A DNA stretch of 64,000 bases, from NCBI GenBank assembly GCA_001542995.1, contig LFLA01000013.1:1-64000 (forward strand). The letters run 5' to 3'. The notes under the pieces are model-generated. The model saw only the letters and a list, made by a program, of their open reading frames with translations, had not been told where the DNA came from and searched no databases. The translations under genes were made by a program, and so were the position numbers. This DNA comes from Nitrospina sp. LS_NOB. GTDB taxonomy: Bacteria; Nitrospinota; Nitrospinia; Nitrospinales; VA-1. Of this stretch, positions 1 to 8,600 are shown piece after piece (position 1 is the stretch's first letter; each line of letters opens with the position of its first letter).

Positions 1-350
1 GGGGCACGAAAGCTTAGGTGAAACATCACGTCTTCACGGAGCCTGTGCTGAGCGAAGTCGAAGTATTCAGAATGACAGACAACGAGATTCTTCGCTATCG
101 CTCAGAATGACAAGAAACGCCGGTTTGTCATTCCGAGGAATAAGGCTATTTTGTCATCCTTGAGGAGCCGAAGGTGACGAAGGATCTCGCCTTGCACTAA
201 CCTGGGGATTCTTCACGGAGCCTGTGCTGAGCTTGCCGAAGCATCAGAATGACGATACAAGGCTGTTTTGTCATTCTGAGGAACAAGGGTGACGAAGACG
301 TGATATCCTCTTCATTAAACTTCATGCCCCGTAGGGGTAATCCCGGCTTT
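1..350. repeat. Dispersed repeat cluster (families B and C)
   Basis: No gene is seen before the methyltransferase at 393. The stretch is made of alternating copies, in both orientations, of units containing TTCAGAATGAC, GAGCCTGTGCTGAGC and CCTTGAGGAGCCGAAGG, and it ends with a family B palindrome (CCCC-GTA-GGGG, 327-337). The same units recur near 2.1, 11.9, 15.9, 21.0, 54.2 and 58.0 kb. Short ORFs read across them are artefacts. Confidence 0.85.
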
Positions 351-392
351 AACGCTTGAGCTGGTTTATGCCAACCAGTATGATCCCGTCCA

Positions 393-1331
393 ATGACCTC
401 CGAAATAAAATCGGCTTATCTTGCGGCGAAAGGATTCACCGAGCCCCTATTGAAAGAACTTAATGGAGCAGTTGCGGTGCACGGCCAACTGGTGCTTTCC
501 TCGCAACCTGCCAGGAAGGCGCACTGGGCGCAGAATATCTGGGAAAATCCTGTCGTCCTTGAAATCGACTCGATCAACGACGCCGCCAACAAACTAAAAT
601 CCCTGCAACGCAACTGGTGCCTCTATTCGCACACCCTGCACCGCCGCGCCAAACTGATTCTGGAAAAACTCCCGCCGGTGAACTCTAAACCTCTGAGTTT
701 TCCTCCTTCTTTGCCGCAAGTCCCGCCAGGGACCTTCACGCTTCTGGATGAAAACACCCTGCTCGCGTCGACGAAGTGTTCGAGTCCATTCCCGAACGGC
801 GAAGCGCATTTTGTCGAAGACAAAAAGGGTCCACCCAACCGCGCTTATTTAAAACTTTATGAAGCTCTCACTCTCACCGGCATGATGCCGCAAGCGGGTG
901 AATTTTGTATAGACGTTGGGGGCAGTCCTGGGGGCTGGGCCTGGGTGATTCAGCAATGCGGCGCAGAGGTTTTGAGCATCGACCGGTCACCCTTATCTCA
1001 ATCGGTTGCCGAATTAAAAGGCATCTCGTTTCAGAAACGCGATGCCTTCACGCTTCTGCCGGAGGAGTTTGAGGAACGGCCCATCGACTGGCTGTTCTCG
1101 GATGTGGTCTGTTACCCGGACAAACTTTATGAATGGATTCTAAAATGGGTGGAATCGGGTATCTGCAAAAACTTCGTCTGCACGATCAAGTTCAAAGGCG
1201 AACCTGACCTTGCCATCGCAGACAAATTTGCCGCCATTCCTGATAGCCGGGTTCTGCACCTGTTCCACAATAAAAACGAATTGACCTGGCTTAAACCGGG
1301 CGGCCCAGGCAGTAAGGGCAACGAAAAATAA
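393..1331 (+). CDS. RlmM/FtsJ-type 23S rRNA 2'-O-ribose methyltransferase
   Basis: A 312-residue SAM-dependent methyltransferase of the RrmJ/RlmM fold, expected to methylate a ribose 2'-OH in 23S rRNA. The N-terminal ~110 residues begin with the YLAAKGF element typical of RlmM-like proteins. The catalytic part has motif I DVGGSPGGWAWV (residues 174-185) and SIDRSPL after it. The K-D-K-E tetrad of 2'-O-methyltransferases can be placed at K154 (in NRAYLKL), D237 (FSDVV), K266 (CTIKFKGE) and E296 (KNELTWL). It is somewhat shorter than E. coli RlmM (366 residues), so the exact target nucleotide is not certain. It is transcribed alone, convergent with the TPR gene that follows. The ATG at 393 was kept because the N-terminal motif starts within ten residues of it. 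Confidence 0.8.
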   Translation: MTSEIKSAYLAAKGFTEPLLKELNGAVAVHGQLVLSSQPARKAHWAQNIWENPVVLEIDSINDAANKLKSLQRNWCLYSHTLHRRAKLILEKLPPVNSKPLSFPPSLPQVPPGTFTLLDENTLLASTKCSSPFPNGEAHFVEDKKGPPNRAYLKLYEALTLTGMMPQAGEFCIDVGGSPGGWAWVIQQCGAEVLSIDRSPLSQSVAELKGISFQKRDAFTLLPEEFEERPIDWLFSDVVCYPDKLYEWILKWVESGICKNFVCTIKFKGEPDLAIADKFAAIPDSRVLHLFHNKNELTWLKPGGPGSKGNEK

Positions 1332-1363
1332 TTTCTCCAGCGCGAAAATTTTTTCTTAAGACA

Positions 1364-2056
1364 CTATGGGCCTTGACTTGCTGGCCCTGCGCCGAGCAGC
1401 CGGATAATCCGGGCGGCATCGAGAATGTCGGTTTTATTTAACGATTCCGCCAAAGTCACCGCTTCATCCAGACAAAGTTCAAACTGCTCGCGGTTTCCCA
1501 ACACTCGATACAAAACGCAACCAGAAAACAACGGCTGTAAAATTTTCAAAGGGTCTTGAAGCTCGCGCCCCATGCGCACCCGGTTCTGCAAAGTAGCAAC
1601 GCCTCTCTCCAACGCTCCTTGCACTGACATGAACCTGTCATCAACGATCAGTTTATCCGCCCCGCAAAAAACATCGGCCAGGATTTCCAGTGCTCTTTGC
1701 CATTCGCATTTGCGCCAGAAAGTAATGCCCGCCATCGCCAGAATGACTCGTTCCCCCGTCTTGTCACCGGACTGTTTAAACAGGTCCAGAGCCGGACTGA
1801 ACTGGTCCAAGGCTTTTTGCAGTTGCGCCTTTTCCCAGAAAGCGGTGCCGAGCGCAGCCAAAACCACCGCCTCCTGACCGGCCTCTCCCTTTTCCCGAAT
1901 TACGGATAACGCTTCCTGCAAGCAACGCACTGCCGAATCATACTTTCGAACCTGCTGGTAAGCATCGGCCAATGGAATGACCGCCGCCGCCATCTCAACC
2001 GGAGAAGCATTTTCTTTGGCACTATTAAAAGATTTTTCCAGTTCAGAAAGTGGCAT
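1364..2056 (-). CDS. TPR-repeat protein
   Basis: A 230-residue, almost all-helical protein with tetratricopeptide-like repeats. Units such as LADAYQQVRKYDSAVRCLQEAL, LGTAFWEKAQLQKALDQF and ITFWRKCEWQRALEIL occur every ~40 residues across the first 130 residues. No signal peptide or catalytic motif is visible, so it is probably a cytoplasmic scaffold or interaction protein of unknown partner. Its last residues (LLGAGPASQGP) are encoded by a family A hairpin repeat at 1387-1399, so the native C-terminus may have been altered by repeat acquisition. The upstream side (2057-2417) is repeat DNA. The first ten codons (MPLSELEKSF) lie close to that repeat edge, and the start is not strongly supported. 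Confidence 0.65.
   Translation of the reverse strand: MPLSELEKSFNSAKENASPVEMAAAVIPLADAYQQVRKYDSAVRCLQEALSVIREKGEAGQEAVVLAALGTAFWEKAQLQKALDQFSPALDLFKQSGDKTGERVILAMAGITFWRKCEWQRALEILADVFCGADKLIVDDRFMSVQGALERGVATLQNRVRMGRELQDPLKILQPLFSGCVLYRVLGNREQFELCLDEAVTLAESLNKTDILDAARIIRLLGAGPASQGP
1387..1399 (-). repeat. Family A gene-end hairpin, CTGC/GCAG variant
   Basis: On the minus strand this reads CTGC-TCGGC-GCAG followed by GGCCA. Loop and flank match the common CCAC-TCGGC-GTGG-GGCCA form, but two bases in each arm have changed together, keeping the stem. It encodes the LGAG part of the TPR protein's C-terminal tail. Confidence 0.6.
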
Positions 2057-2059
2057 TTA

Positions 2060-2335
2060 CATAACCCGGATCCTTCGTCGCCTTCGGCTCCTCGAGGATG
2101 ACAAAATACGTTGTTCCTCAGGATGACAAAATACATTGTTCCTTGAGGATGACAAACTGGCGTTTCTTGTCATTCTAAACGGTTTGCGCTGTCATTCTGA
2201 ATACTTCGACTTCGCTCAGCACAGGCTCCGTGAAGAATCCCGCTGTTGTCATTCTGATGCTTCGGCAAGCTCAGCACAGGCTCCGTGAAGAATCTCGCTT
2301 TTCTGTTTTTTCGACTTACGCAAAGCTCTCGTTCA
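2060..2335. repeat. Dispersed repeat cluster (family C)
   Basis: Between the TPR gene and the glpE remnant lies a tandem array of GGATGACAAA, CAGCACAGGCTCCGTGAAGAATC and related units, partly in inverted orientation. A stretch resembling the TPR gene's 5' end (GTTCAGAAAGTGGCATTTA) appears at both 2040-2060 and 2331-2350, so the repeat array is bracketed by a short direct repeat of flanking sequence. No gene is seen. Confidence 0.75.
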
Positions 2336-2417
2336 GAAAGTGGCATTTAATTGGAACTTTTTTTCGGGTTGGTCATCTTATATACAGATGTCCGCACCTT
2401 GTAAAGGATTGCAAACC

Positions 2418-2715
2418 ATGTTTAAAGAACTGAATCCTCACAAAGCACAGGCAATGGTTGAAGAAGATTCTGCGAATGTGGTCGATATCCGCGATCCGGG
2501 GTCCGGGGTCTTACTCCGCCGGCCACATCCCCAACGCCTTCTCCCTGAACGATGGAAATGTTAAAGAGTACATCGAATCGGCCGACAAGGAAAAACCTCT
2601 GATTGTTTGTTGCTACCACGGCATCTCCAGCCGCGGTGCCGCCGAGCACCTCTCACAAAATGGATTCAAAGAGGTCTATAGCATGACCGGCGGATTCGAA
2701 GCCTGGCCCGACTAG
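2418..2715 (+). pseudogene. glpE: GlpE-like rhodanese, frameshifted by a 7-bp duplication
   Basis: A single-domain rhodanese (thiosulfate sulfurtransferase) split over two frames. Frame 1 starts at ATG 2418, with AAGGA nine bases upstream, and gives an N-terminus ending VVDIRDPGS. Frame 2 continues YSAGHIPNAFSL and carries the active-site loop CYHGISSRGA and the C-terminal GGFEAW typical of GlpE. The break coincides with a perfect tandem duplication of CCGGGGT at 2496-2502 and 2503-2509. Removing one copy restores one frame of about 96 residues reading VDIRDPGSYSAGH, which aligns with the GlpE family. As written, only truncated products can be made. It may be a true inactivation, a slippage-variable gene or an assembly error. 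Confidence 0.8.
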
Positions 2716-2730
2716 CCCACCAGGCGTGGG
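2716..2730 (+). repeat. Family A gene-end hairpin after glpE
   Basis: CCCAC-CAGGC-GTGGG, a 5-bp stem with a 5-nt loop, begins on the base after the glpE TAG stop (2713-2715) and is followed by GCCAG. Same element family as at 4481, 10469, 15698, 51580, 54768 and 57542. Confidence 0.7.
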
Positions 2731-2872
2731 GCCAGTAGCCGTGATATTTTTCCTTATGCTTTGTGCCCGGAAGGGGAAATGGCTCTATCCGCTGGCAAAG
2801 AGTTATCCCGGCCTAATCAAGCCTTGCTATATTTCCTCCTGCGGGAGTGAGTGGCGAACAAACGTTTTTTCA

Positions 2873-3766
2873 TCAGCTTTTCGGGTCTTGGCCCATTGGC
2901 CCTGCGCCAAGCAGGCCTTTGTCTTTGTAGCGGCGCATAGCTTCCGGGCAATCGCAGGTACGCGGGACGCCATCCAAACTTTCAAAGACCGCACTGATCA
3001 GTTGAGGAAATTTTTGTATTGCTGCATCGACCTGCTTTCGTTCTTCTTCGGTCTGCATGCCTTCAAACAATTCCCCCTTTTTAAATTCTCCAGGCCCTAC
3101 CCCCTCGGCATAATTGGTCAGGTAGCAGAACGGCGTGTAGCACATTTCCATTTCCCGAGCCAGGAAGGCTTCCGGGGCAAGGGTCATGCCCACCAGGTCG
3201 GCACCCAACAGGCGCAGTTTGCGGATCTCCGCCGGGGTTTCCAAACGTGGCCCTTCGGTGCAGGCATAGACCGCCTGTTCATGATGGGGCAGTCCGCTCA
3301 AGTGCAGAGTGTCATGCAGGGCGCTGGCGATCTGCGGACAGAAGGGTTGGTTCATGCGGATGAACCCGATTCCCGTATCCTTAAAAAACGTGGTCTCGCG
3401 GTTGCGCGTTTCATCGATAATATCGTGCGGCACCACAAAATCTCCCGGCTTGAAGGTGGTGTTGATGATTCCCGGACCGGACCAGGAAATGACCCTCTCG
3501 ACCCCGCATTTTTTCAGGGCGTGAATGTTGGCGCGGTAATTGACAAAAGGAGCGGTGATGGAATAATCGGTTTCACCGTGGCGGGATAAAAATAAAAAGT
3601 CCCGGCTTTTAGAACTGAAGTGATGAATCGGTGCGCTTTCGCCATAAGGGGTTTGAAGAACTTGACGGTCTTTTTCCTGACCAAGGACCTGCCCGGTGAG
3701 AAGATGATAGGCCCCACTACCGCCCAGCACCGCAATGGAAACCTTGAACGGGGCAGATTCAGTCAT
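2873..3766 (-). CDS. mtnP: MTA/purine nucleoside phosphorylase family protein
   Basis: 297 residues of the PNP/MTAP family-2 phosphorylases, which split 5'-methylthioadenosine, methylthioinosine or purine nucleosides with phosphate in purine and methionine salvage. Visible family elements are GGSGAYHL near the start, SRHGETDYSI, VNYRANIHALK, the base-binding segment SGPGIINT and the signature LVGMTLAPEAFLARE, where most members read M(S/N)xPEA. The substrate cannot be fixed from these motifs; methylthio-nucleoside phosphorylase is the likeliest. The C-terminal tail (LLGAGPMGQDPKS) runs through a family A hairpin. It ends the mtnP/gamma-CA pair: the downstream start codon is only 5 bp from the stop of the upstream gene, suggesting co-transcription. 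Confidence 0.8.
   Translation of the reverse strand: MTESAPFKVSIAVLGGSGAYHLLTGQVLGQEKDRQVLQTPYGESAPIHHFSSKSRDFLFLSRHGETDYSITAPFVNYRANIHALKKCGVERVISWSGPGIINTTFKPGDFVVPHDIIDETRNRETTFFKDTGIGFIRMNQPFCPQIASALHDTLHLSGLPHHEQAVYACTEGPRLETPAEIRKLRLLGADLVGMTLAPEAFLAREMEMCYTPFCYLTNYAEGVGPGEFKKGELFEGMQTEEERKQVDAAIQKFPQLISAVFESLDGVPRTCDCPEAMRRYKDKGLLGAGPMGQDPKS
2901..2915 (-). repeat. Family A gene-end hairpin, CCTGC/GCAGG variant
   Basis: Minus strand CCTGC-TTGGC-GCAGG then GCCAATGGGCC. It lies inside the last codons of the phosphorylase gene and encodes LLGAG, the same peptide as in the TPR protein's tail. Confidence 0.6.
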
Positions 3767-3771
3767 CCGTC

Positions 3772-4278
3772 TTAATCGAGGTAAGTTTCAATATCGCCGA
3801 CATAATTGGCGGCCGATTCGCGGATACCGCGAATTTCTTCTTCAGTCAGTTCCCGTTTTACTTTCGCCGGCGAACCCAGCACCAGGCTCTTCGGCGGAAT
3901 CTTCGTGTTCGGAGTCACCAGGGAACCGGCACCAACGATGGACTGTCCCCCTACTTCCGCGCCATCCATAACAATCGCTCCCATGCCGATTAGACATTGC
4001 GATCCAATGGTGCAGGCGTGCAGGGTGACGTTATGGCCCACCGTCACTTCATCGCCGACAATCAGCGGCAGGGTTTTGCGCGCCACATGCAGGACACAAC
4101 CATCCTGAATATTAGTGCGCTTGCCGATGCGGATATGATTGACATCGCCGCGAATCACCGCGTTGAACCACACACTACTCTCTTCGCCAATCTTCACATC
4201 ACCGATGATCTGCGCGCTTTCTACCACCAGAGAAGAATCGTCAATCTCCGGTTCCCGGCCTTTAAAAGGATGAATCAT
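3772..4278 (-). CDS. Gamma-carbonic-anhydrase-like hexapeptide protein
   Basis: A 168-residue left-handed beta-helix protein of the YrdA/PaaY gamma-class carbonic anhydrase group. Hexapeptide repeats run through the centre (IIGDVKIGEESSVWFNAVIRG, NIQDGCVLH, VTVGHNVTLHACTIG, LIGMGAIVMDGAEV). The three metal-ligand histidines are seen in CVLHVA, VGHNVTLHAC, and the RGDVNHIRIG and N-IQDGC elements of the family are present. The C-terminal helix holds the usual GSPAKVKRELTEEE sequence. It trims at ~168 residues as expected. The likely activity is bicarbonate/CO2 interconversion, though many members have no proven substrate. It sits directly upstream of the nucleoside phosphorylase gene and likely shares its transcript. 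Confidence 0.85.
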   Translation of the reverse strand: MIHPFKGREPEIDDSSLVVESAQIIGDVKIGEESSVWFNAVIRGDVNHIRIGKRTNIQDGCVLHVARKTLPLIVGDEVTVGHNVTLHACTIGSQCLIGMGAIVMDGAEVGGQSIVGAGSLVTPNTKIPPKSLVLGSPAKVKRELTEEEIRGIRESAANYVGDIETYLD

Positions 4279-4498
4279 GTTGAATCCTTCACAAATAATA
4301 TAATGCGAATTCCTGAAAATTGTATTGCATAAGTTAACGTCATTTTGATTTTAAAGTCCATCATAAAAATAATGCGGATCACGACAAAGAACCTCCACCC
4401 TCAAGCCGTAGAGGCAGATAGCAATCGCCCATTAAGCCGAGAGAGCATTTGCCCGCCATATAAAGCGATTGCTCATTGGCCCCACGCCGAGTGGGCGG
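4279..4498. repeat. Intergenic repeat region with family A element
   Basis: No gene. From 4405 to 4500 it contains a near-complete copy of the longer element associated with family A: GATAGCAATCGC, TTAAGCCGAGAG, GCGATTGCTCATTGGCC and the hairpin CCCAC-GCCGA-GTGGG at 4481-4495, directly beyond the plsC stop codon. The part from 4279 to 4400 is AT-rich and would hold the promoter of the gamma-CA gene. Confidence 0.65.
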
Positions 4499-5239
4499 CT
4501 AGTGGTGGATGTGTTTATCGCGAATGGCCCGATAACTTTTTGCCGCCAGGGTTTGCCGATCCGCACCCGCTGAAATTTCCGGCAGCACCGTTACCGTCAC
4601 TGAAAGCCTGAGCGTTTTCAGCAATGCCATAATATGGCTGATGAAACTATCTCCATAAAAGGCAATCGTCGGCTGATGGCCGTCATGATAGTGAATCTCT
4701 ACAGGCACAACAGGCCGGTCAGCAAGAACCGCTGCCTCGAAGACCGCCGACTTGAAGGGCACCACATCGGTTCCATCGGTCGCACGGGCTTCGGGAAACA
4801 GGATCACGGAATGCCCACTTTTTAATCGTGCCTCAATTTCCCCGATGACAGCTTTCACCTGATGGCGTTTGCTCCGGTCTGCAAAAATGGTCATCCCCAA
4901 CCGGGCCAGCCCGTTGAACAGGGGCCAATCGGCGATCTCGGCTTTGGAAACAAAGAACCCTTTAAAGCATGCGCTCAAAACAAAAATATCCGGAGAGCCG
5001 ACATGGTTGGCGACAATCAGCGATCCCGGTTTTATCTTTGTGTTTCCTTCAATCCGCACATGAATATTGAAGACCCTGCAAGTCACGCGGGCCCACCATT
5101 GCTCAAAGAAAACGATCCATCTTAAAAGCCGTGGTGGTGACATGAAAAACAAAACATGCCCGAACACACCGATCATCACGAACACAACAAACACAACGAT
5201 GTACGCCCCTATCCGGATAATGGCAAGATAATGTCCCAT
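4499..5239 (-). CDS. 1-acyl-glycerol-3-phosphate acyltransferase (PlsC family)
   Basis: A 246-residue membrane-bound acyltransferase of phospholipid synthesis. A hydrophobic anchor occupies residues ~5-35. The acyltransferase HX4D block reads NHVGSPD, and the substrate-binding block LFPEARATDG corresponds to the usual FPEGTRS, with A replacing G and T. A proline-bearing PVVPVEIHY block follows. It would add the second acyl chain to lysophosphatidate at the inner membrane, or act in a related lipid modification. The protein ends with HIHH followed by TAG, where a family A hairpin starts. It is separated from the SGNH gene upstream by about 40 bp, so a shared transcript is likely. Confidence 0.85.
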   Translation of the reverse strand: MGHYLAIIRIGAYIVVFVVFVMIGVFGHVLFFMSPPRLLRWIVFFEQWWARVTCRVFNIHVRIEGNTKIKPGSLIVANHVGSPDIFVLSACFKGFFVSKAEIADWPLFNGLARLGMTIFADRSKRHQVKAVIGEIEARLKSGHSVILFPEARATDGTDVVPFKSAVFEAAVLADRPVVPVEIHYHDGHQPTIAFYGDSFISHIMALLKTLRLSVTVTVLPEISAGADRQTLAAKSYRAIRDKHIHH

Positions 5240-5277
5240 AAAAGATCCCCGGCATCCTGAAATGCCAATAAAAATTT

Positions 5278-6054
5278 CTAGAAAAACCCTTTTGGCTTTT
5301 TTCTGATCCTCAGCATATCAGAAGCTATCAGGTGGTTCAGGCCCTGGAAAAGGGAAACTATCACGGAACCCGGACCAATATTCCCGGCGGAGGCCACACC
5401 CAGTGCCGAAAGCATTGCATCGGCAATACGCGACCAAGCAAGATGACTTTTTTGCAGACTGTAGTGGATTTTATCCATGCCGCAGAATGCGCCCAGTCCA
5501 CTCACTAAATGAACCCGCTCGTTCTGCCGTGATTTTTCTTCAAGGTAATGATTTACCTTTTTTACCGCCACATCGGCCTGCTCAAAAGTCACCGGACTTT
5601 TTGGATAAAAGATGGCCTTCAATAATTTGAAGGAGGCCTTTCCCATATCTTTGGACACATCCACATGAATGGAGGTCACAAAGACCTCGGCGTTCCATTG
5701 CAGGGATTTTTCGATCAGGCTGTCCAGGCATTTAATGAGAGAAGGGTCAGGCACTCCATACATGATGTCATTGCCGATATCAGTCAATAGTACCGCCATT
5801 CGAGAACCACGTTCCGCATAAGCTCTGGCAGATTCCATAACCCGGCATTCACCAATGGGGGGAAAATAGGTGAAATTGAACAATCCTCCTCGGGCGCAAT
5901 AACCTCGGCCTGGTCCCATCGCGTTGACAAACTCGACTTGTGAAATATTTTGGGAAATTTTTCGGGTCAGGGCAGAGTAGCCCCGCGCCAGGTTGCTGGC
6001 CCCTAACAGGATAAAGAGAAAATCGTCTTGGCTGGCGGCAGTGGAGCCTTGCAT
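5278..6054 (-). CDS. SGNH/GDSL-hydrolase-like protein, unknown substrate
   Basis: 258 residues with scattered blocks of the SGNH hydrolase fold. Block I is GASNLARG near residue 18, where GDS has become GAS with the nucleophile serine kept. Block III is TDIGNDIMYG with the expected N, and DKIHYSLQKSHLAWSRIA near the C-terminus has D and H in a block-V-like spacing. A glycine-rich GPGRGYCARGG segment sits in between. No signal peptide is visible, so it is probably cytoplasmic. The family could act as esterase, lipase or acyltransferase. The assignment rests on motif spacing only and is moderate. It lies between a PlsC acyltransferase and a DUF4124 gene in a minus-strand run. Confidence 0.5.
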   Translation of the reverse strand: MQGSTAASQDDFLFILLGASNLARGYSALTRKISQNISQVEFVNAMGPGRGYCARGGLFNFTYFPPIGECRVMESARAYAERGSRMAVLLTDIGNDIMYGVPDPSLIKCLDSLIEKSLQWNAEVFVTSIHVDVSKDMGKASFKLLKAIFYPKSPVTFEQADVAVKKVNHYLEEKSRQNERVHLVSGLGAFCGMDKIHYSLQKSHLAWSRIADAMLSALGVASAGNIGPGSVIVSLFQGLNHLIASDMLRIRKKPKGFF

Positions 6055-6064
6055 GGCTCACCAA

Positions 6065-6289
6065 TTATGACGACGGCCGAAAACGGTTTGGCAGGCCGGA
6101 AGTGGAAGCCCCGAATATGGGAATCGTGGAGAGGCTATCGACAAAATGGGTTTTGCCCTTGTCATCCCGGTAGGAGTAAATCCCCGCAAAGCTGACCTGC
6201 GTTGCGCAAAAAGTAACCAAAAGAAACAGCACCAACAGGACAACCAAATTCTTTCCGAAAACCCTATTCAATTTCGATCGGGCTGACAT
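6065..6289 (-). CDS. Small DUF4124-domain secreted protein
   Basis: A 74-residue protein with a signal peptide (LVVLLVLFLLVTFCATQVSFA) followed by one short DUF4124-like segment, IYSYRDDKGKTHFVDSLSTIP. DUF4124 proteins are small envelope proteins of unknown role. Two paralogues lie near 21-22 kb. The ATG at 6289 was chosen since it gives a basic n-region (SARSKLNR). An upstream ATG at 6313 adds eight residues and deepens the overlap with ftsK. The gene overlaps the 3' end of ftsK by 26 bp, so translation is probably coupled. Confidence 0.6.
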   Translation of the reverse strand: MSARSKLNRVFGKNLVVLLVLFLLVTFCATQVSFAGIYSYRDDKGKTHFVDSLSTIPIFGASTSGLPNRFRPSS

Positions 6290-8600
6290 AGACTTCGCGG
6301 GGTTTGGCTCCATCAGATGGGCCTACCACCCCTTCTCTCTCCATGGTTTCAATAATTCGAGCTGCCCGATTATAGCCTATTCTTAACTGCCGTTGTATGT
6401 AAGAAATGGAAGCCTGCCGGTCTTTCGCGACAATGGCAAGGGCTTCATCATATTTTTCGTCAAACGGTTCTTCCTCTTCTCTTCCGCCCTTCTCTTCCTG
6501 AACCACCGACTCGAAAATATCTTCCTGATAGTGCGGTTTCGCCTGCTTCTTGATAAAGTCCACAATGCGTTGAATTTCCGCATCACTGACCATTACCCCA
6601 TGCAGTCGATGAAGCTTGGAAGTTCCAGGGGGCAGAAACAACATATCGCCTTTACCGAGAAGTTTGTCGGCACCCATGGCATCCAGAATAGTTCTGGAGT
6701 CCACCCGGGAGGTGACTTTATAAGACATGCGTGCGGGAAAATTAGCCTTGATGATTCCCGTCAAGACATCCACTGAAGGCCGTTGGGTGGCAACGATCAG
6801 ATGAATGCCGGCGGCCCGTGCCATCTGCGCCAGCCGGGTCAACGAGTCCTCCACCCCTTTGGACGCAACCATCATGAGGTCGGCCAACTCATCAATCAGC
6901 ACAACAATGTAGGGGAGTTTTGCGGGCGGTTCCGGCATTATCTCCTCGCCTTCCTCGTCCTCGTCATTTGTGGGCTTGACCCCTTTATTGGCTTTTTCTC
7001 GGTTTTTCAGTTCCAGTTCATATTCCTTTTGCAGTTTCTCCGTAAGCTCGTTGAAGCCGCCAATATTGCGCACTCCGTACTCGGCCATCATTTTGTAACG
7101 CGATTCCATTTCGTTGACCGCCCACTGTAGTGCGGCGGCAGCTTTTTTAGGATTGGTGACCACTGGGGAAATAAGATGCGGAATACCATCATAGATAGAC
7201 AACTCCAGCATCTTCGGATCAATCATGATCATTTTGACCTCATCTGGCGTGGCATTCAAAAGGATGCTGCAGATCATTGCGTTGAGCCCGACACTTTTAC
7301 CCGACCCGGTCGAACCCGCCATGAGTAAATGCGGCGTGGTCGCCAGATCCTGCACCGCCGGTTCTCCGGTAACATCTTTGCCAATCGCCAGAGTGAGGTT
7401 GGACTCCGACTCCTGAAACACATCTGATGTCATGACATCTTTAAAATAAATGGTCTCGCGCCGCATGTTGGGAATCTCAATGCCCACCACCGGTTTGCCC
7501 GGTACAGGAGCTAGAATGCGGAGCCCTACACAACGCATAGCCAACGACAGGTCGTCCGCCAGAGATACAATGCGGCTGACCTTGACCCCCGGTGCCGGCT
7601 CATACTCAAACAAGGTGATGACCGGACCCGGCAGAACCTGAACCACCCGCCCCTCAATGCCAAAGTCGGACAACTTCTTTTCCAGAATGGCACTGCTGGC
7701 AAGAATCTCGTCGCGGGTTTTCTCTGACCGAACTTCTTTATCCGGCGGAGAGTCTTCCAGCAAAGAAAGTGGGGGAACCTGATATTTGCCAGACGGGCTC
7801 ATGAAAGCAAAATGATCCTGAACAACAAACTCGGCTTTCTCTTCCTTGGCTTTCTTTGTCTTCTCTTCAATCTTCACCCCCGGTTCAGGCCGGGTACGGG
7901 TGACGATCACCGGTTCCACCGCCGCTTTATTTATTTCCTGCATCTCCTCTCGCGCCGTTTGGAATTTTTCGATCAAGGTCCGGGTGGCCAACAGGCCTTT
8001 CAAAGTCATATTTTTTATTGCACTCACCCCCAATATTGACAATGCAGCCAGGGCTTTGAATATTTTTCCGGTCCCCTCCACCAGAGCGTTGACCGGAATG
8101 CGCGTCATCACCAGAAAGGCCACGAACAATAAAGTGATCAGGGTCAGCACGGCTCCTGAAGCATTCAACCATGTCACCAGAAATCCGCTAAGGCCATGGC
8201 CGACCAAACCGCCGACCGGAACCGCTGAACCAAAAAACGGATCGACCTCAAACTGGATCGCGAGCAGAGAGCATAGTCCGACCAAAAACAAAATCCCCGA
8301 ACTTAAAATCAACGGCCAGTTGTGAAAATCTTTTCCCCGAATCAAAGCCCAACCTAAAAGCGCCGTGATCACCGGAAAGAAAAATGAACCACTGCCAAAA
8401 ACGCGGGCCAGTCCATCGGAAAAATAAGCTCCGACCATGCCGGCAGAATTTGCCACGTTCGCCCCGGTAATACTTTTATTGAAGGACGGGTCATCGGGGG
8501 AAAAAGTCGTCAACGCCATCAAACCAAATACAGTGAAGGCGAGCGCAACCACACCAAAAAAATCTCGGATTAATATATGTACTGTTTTTTCTTCACTCAT
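6264..8600 (-). CDS. ftsK: DNA translocase FtsK
   Basis: 778 residues with the full FtsK/SpoIIIE layout. Four or five membrane helices occupy residues ~12-195 and anchor it at the septum. A charged linker is followed by the motor domain with Walker A GSTGSGKS (429-436) and Walker B YIVVLIDELADLM (564-576). A long acidic insertion (NDEDEEGEEIMPEPP) precedes Walker B. The C-terminal winged-helix gamma domain (from ~712, IQRQLRIGYNRAARIIETME) reads orienting KOPS-like sequences. The protein pumps chromosome ends through the closing septum and activates XerCD at dif. It overlaps nadB by 8 bp upstream and DUF4124 downstream, a tight minus-strand operon. Confidence 0.97.
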   Translation of the reverse strand: MSEEKTVHILIRDFFGVVALAFTVFGLMALTTFSPDDPSFNKSITGANVANSAGMVGAYFSDGLARVFGSGSFFFPVITALLGWALIRGKDFHNWPLILSSGILFLVGLCSLLAIQFEVDPFFGSAVPVGGLVGHGLSGFLVTWLNASGAVLTLITLLFVAFLVMTRIPVNALVEGTGKIFKALAALSILGVSAIKNMTLKGLLATRTLIEKFQTAREEMQEINKAAVEPVIVTRTRPEPGVKIEEKTKKAKEEKAEFVVQDHFAFMSPSGKYQVPPLSLLEDSPPDKEVRSEKTRDEILASSAILEKKLSDFGIEGRVVQVLPGPVITLFEYEPAPGVKVSRIVSLADDLSLAMRCVGLRILAPVPGKPVVGIEIPNMRRETIYFKDVMTSDVFQESESNLTLAIGKDVTGEPAVQDLATTPHLLMAGSTGSGKSVGLNAMICSILLNATPDEVKMIMIDPKMLELSIYDGIPHLISPVVTNPKKAAAALQWAVNEMESRYKMMAEYGVRNIGGFNELTEKLQKEYELELKNREKANKGVKPTNDEDEEGEEIMPEPPAKLPYIVVLIDELADLMMVASKGVEDSLTRLAQMARAAGIHLIVATQRPSVDVLTGIIKANFPARMSYKVTSRVDSRTILDAMGADKLLGKGDMLFLPPGTSKLHRLHGVMVSDAEIQRIVDFIKKQAKPHYQEDIFESVVQEEKGGREEEEPFDEKYDEALAIVAKDRQASISYIQRQLRIGYNRAARIIETMEREGVVGPSDGAKPREVYVSPIEIE

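Noticed and set aside
2726-3589. 287-codon plus-strand ORF opposite the nucleoside phosphorylase
   Set aside because: It is antisense to a well-conserved gene and has no recognisable protein features.
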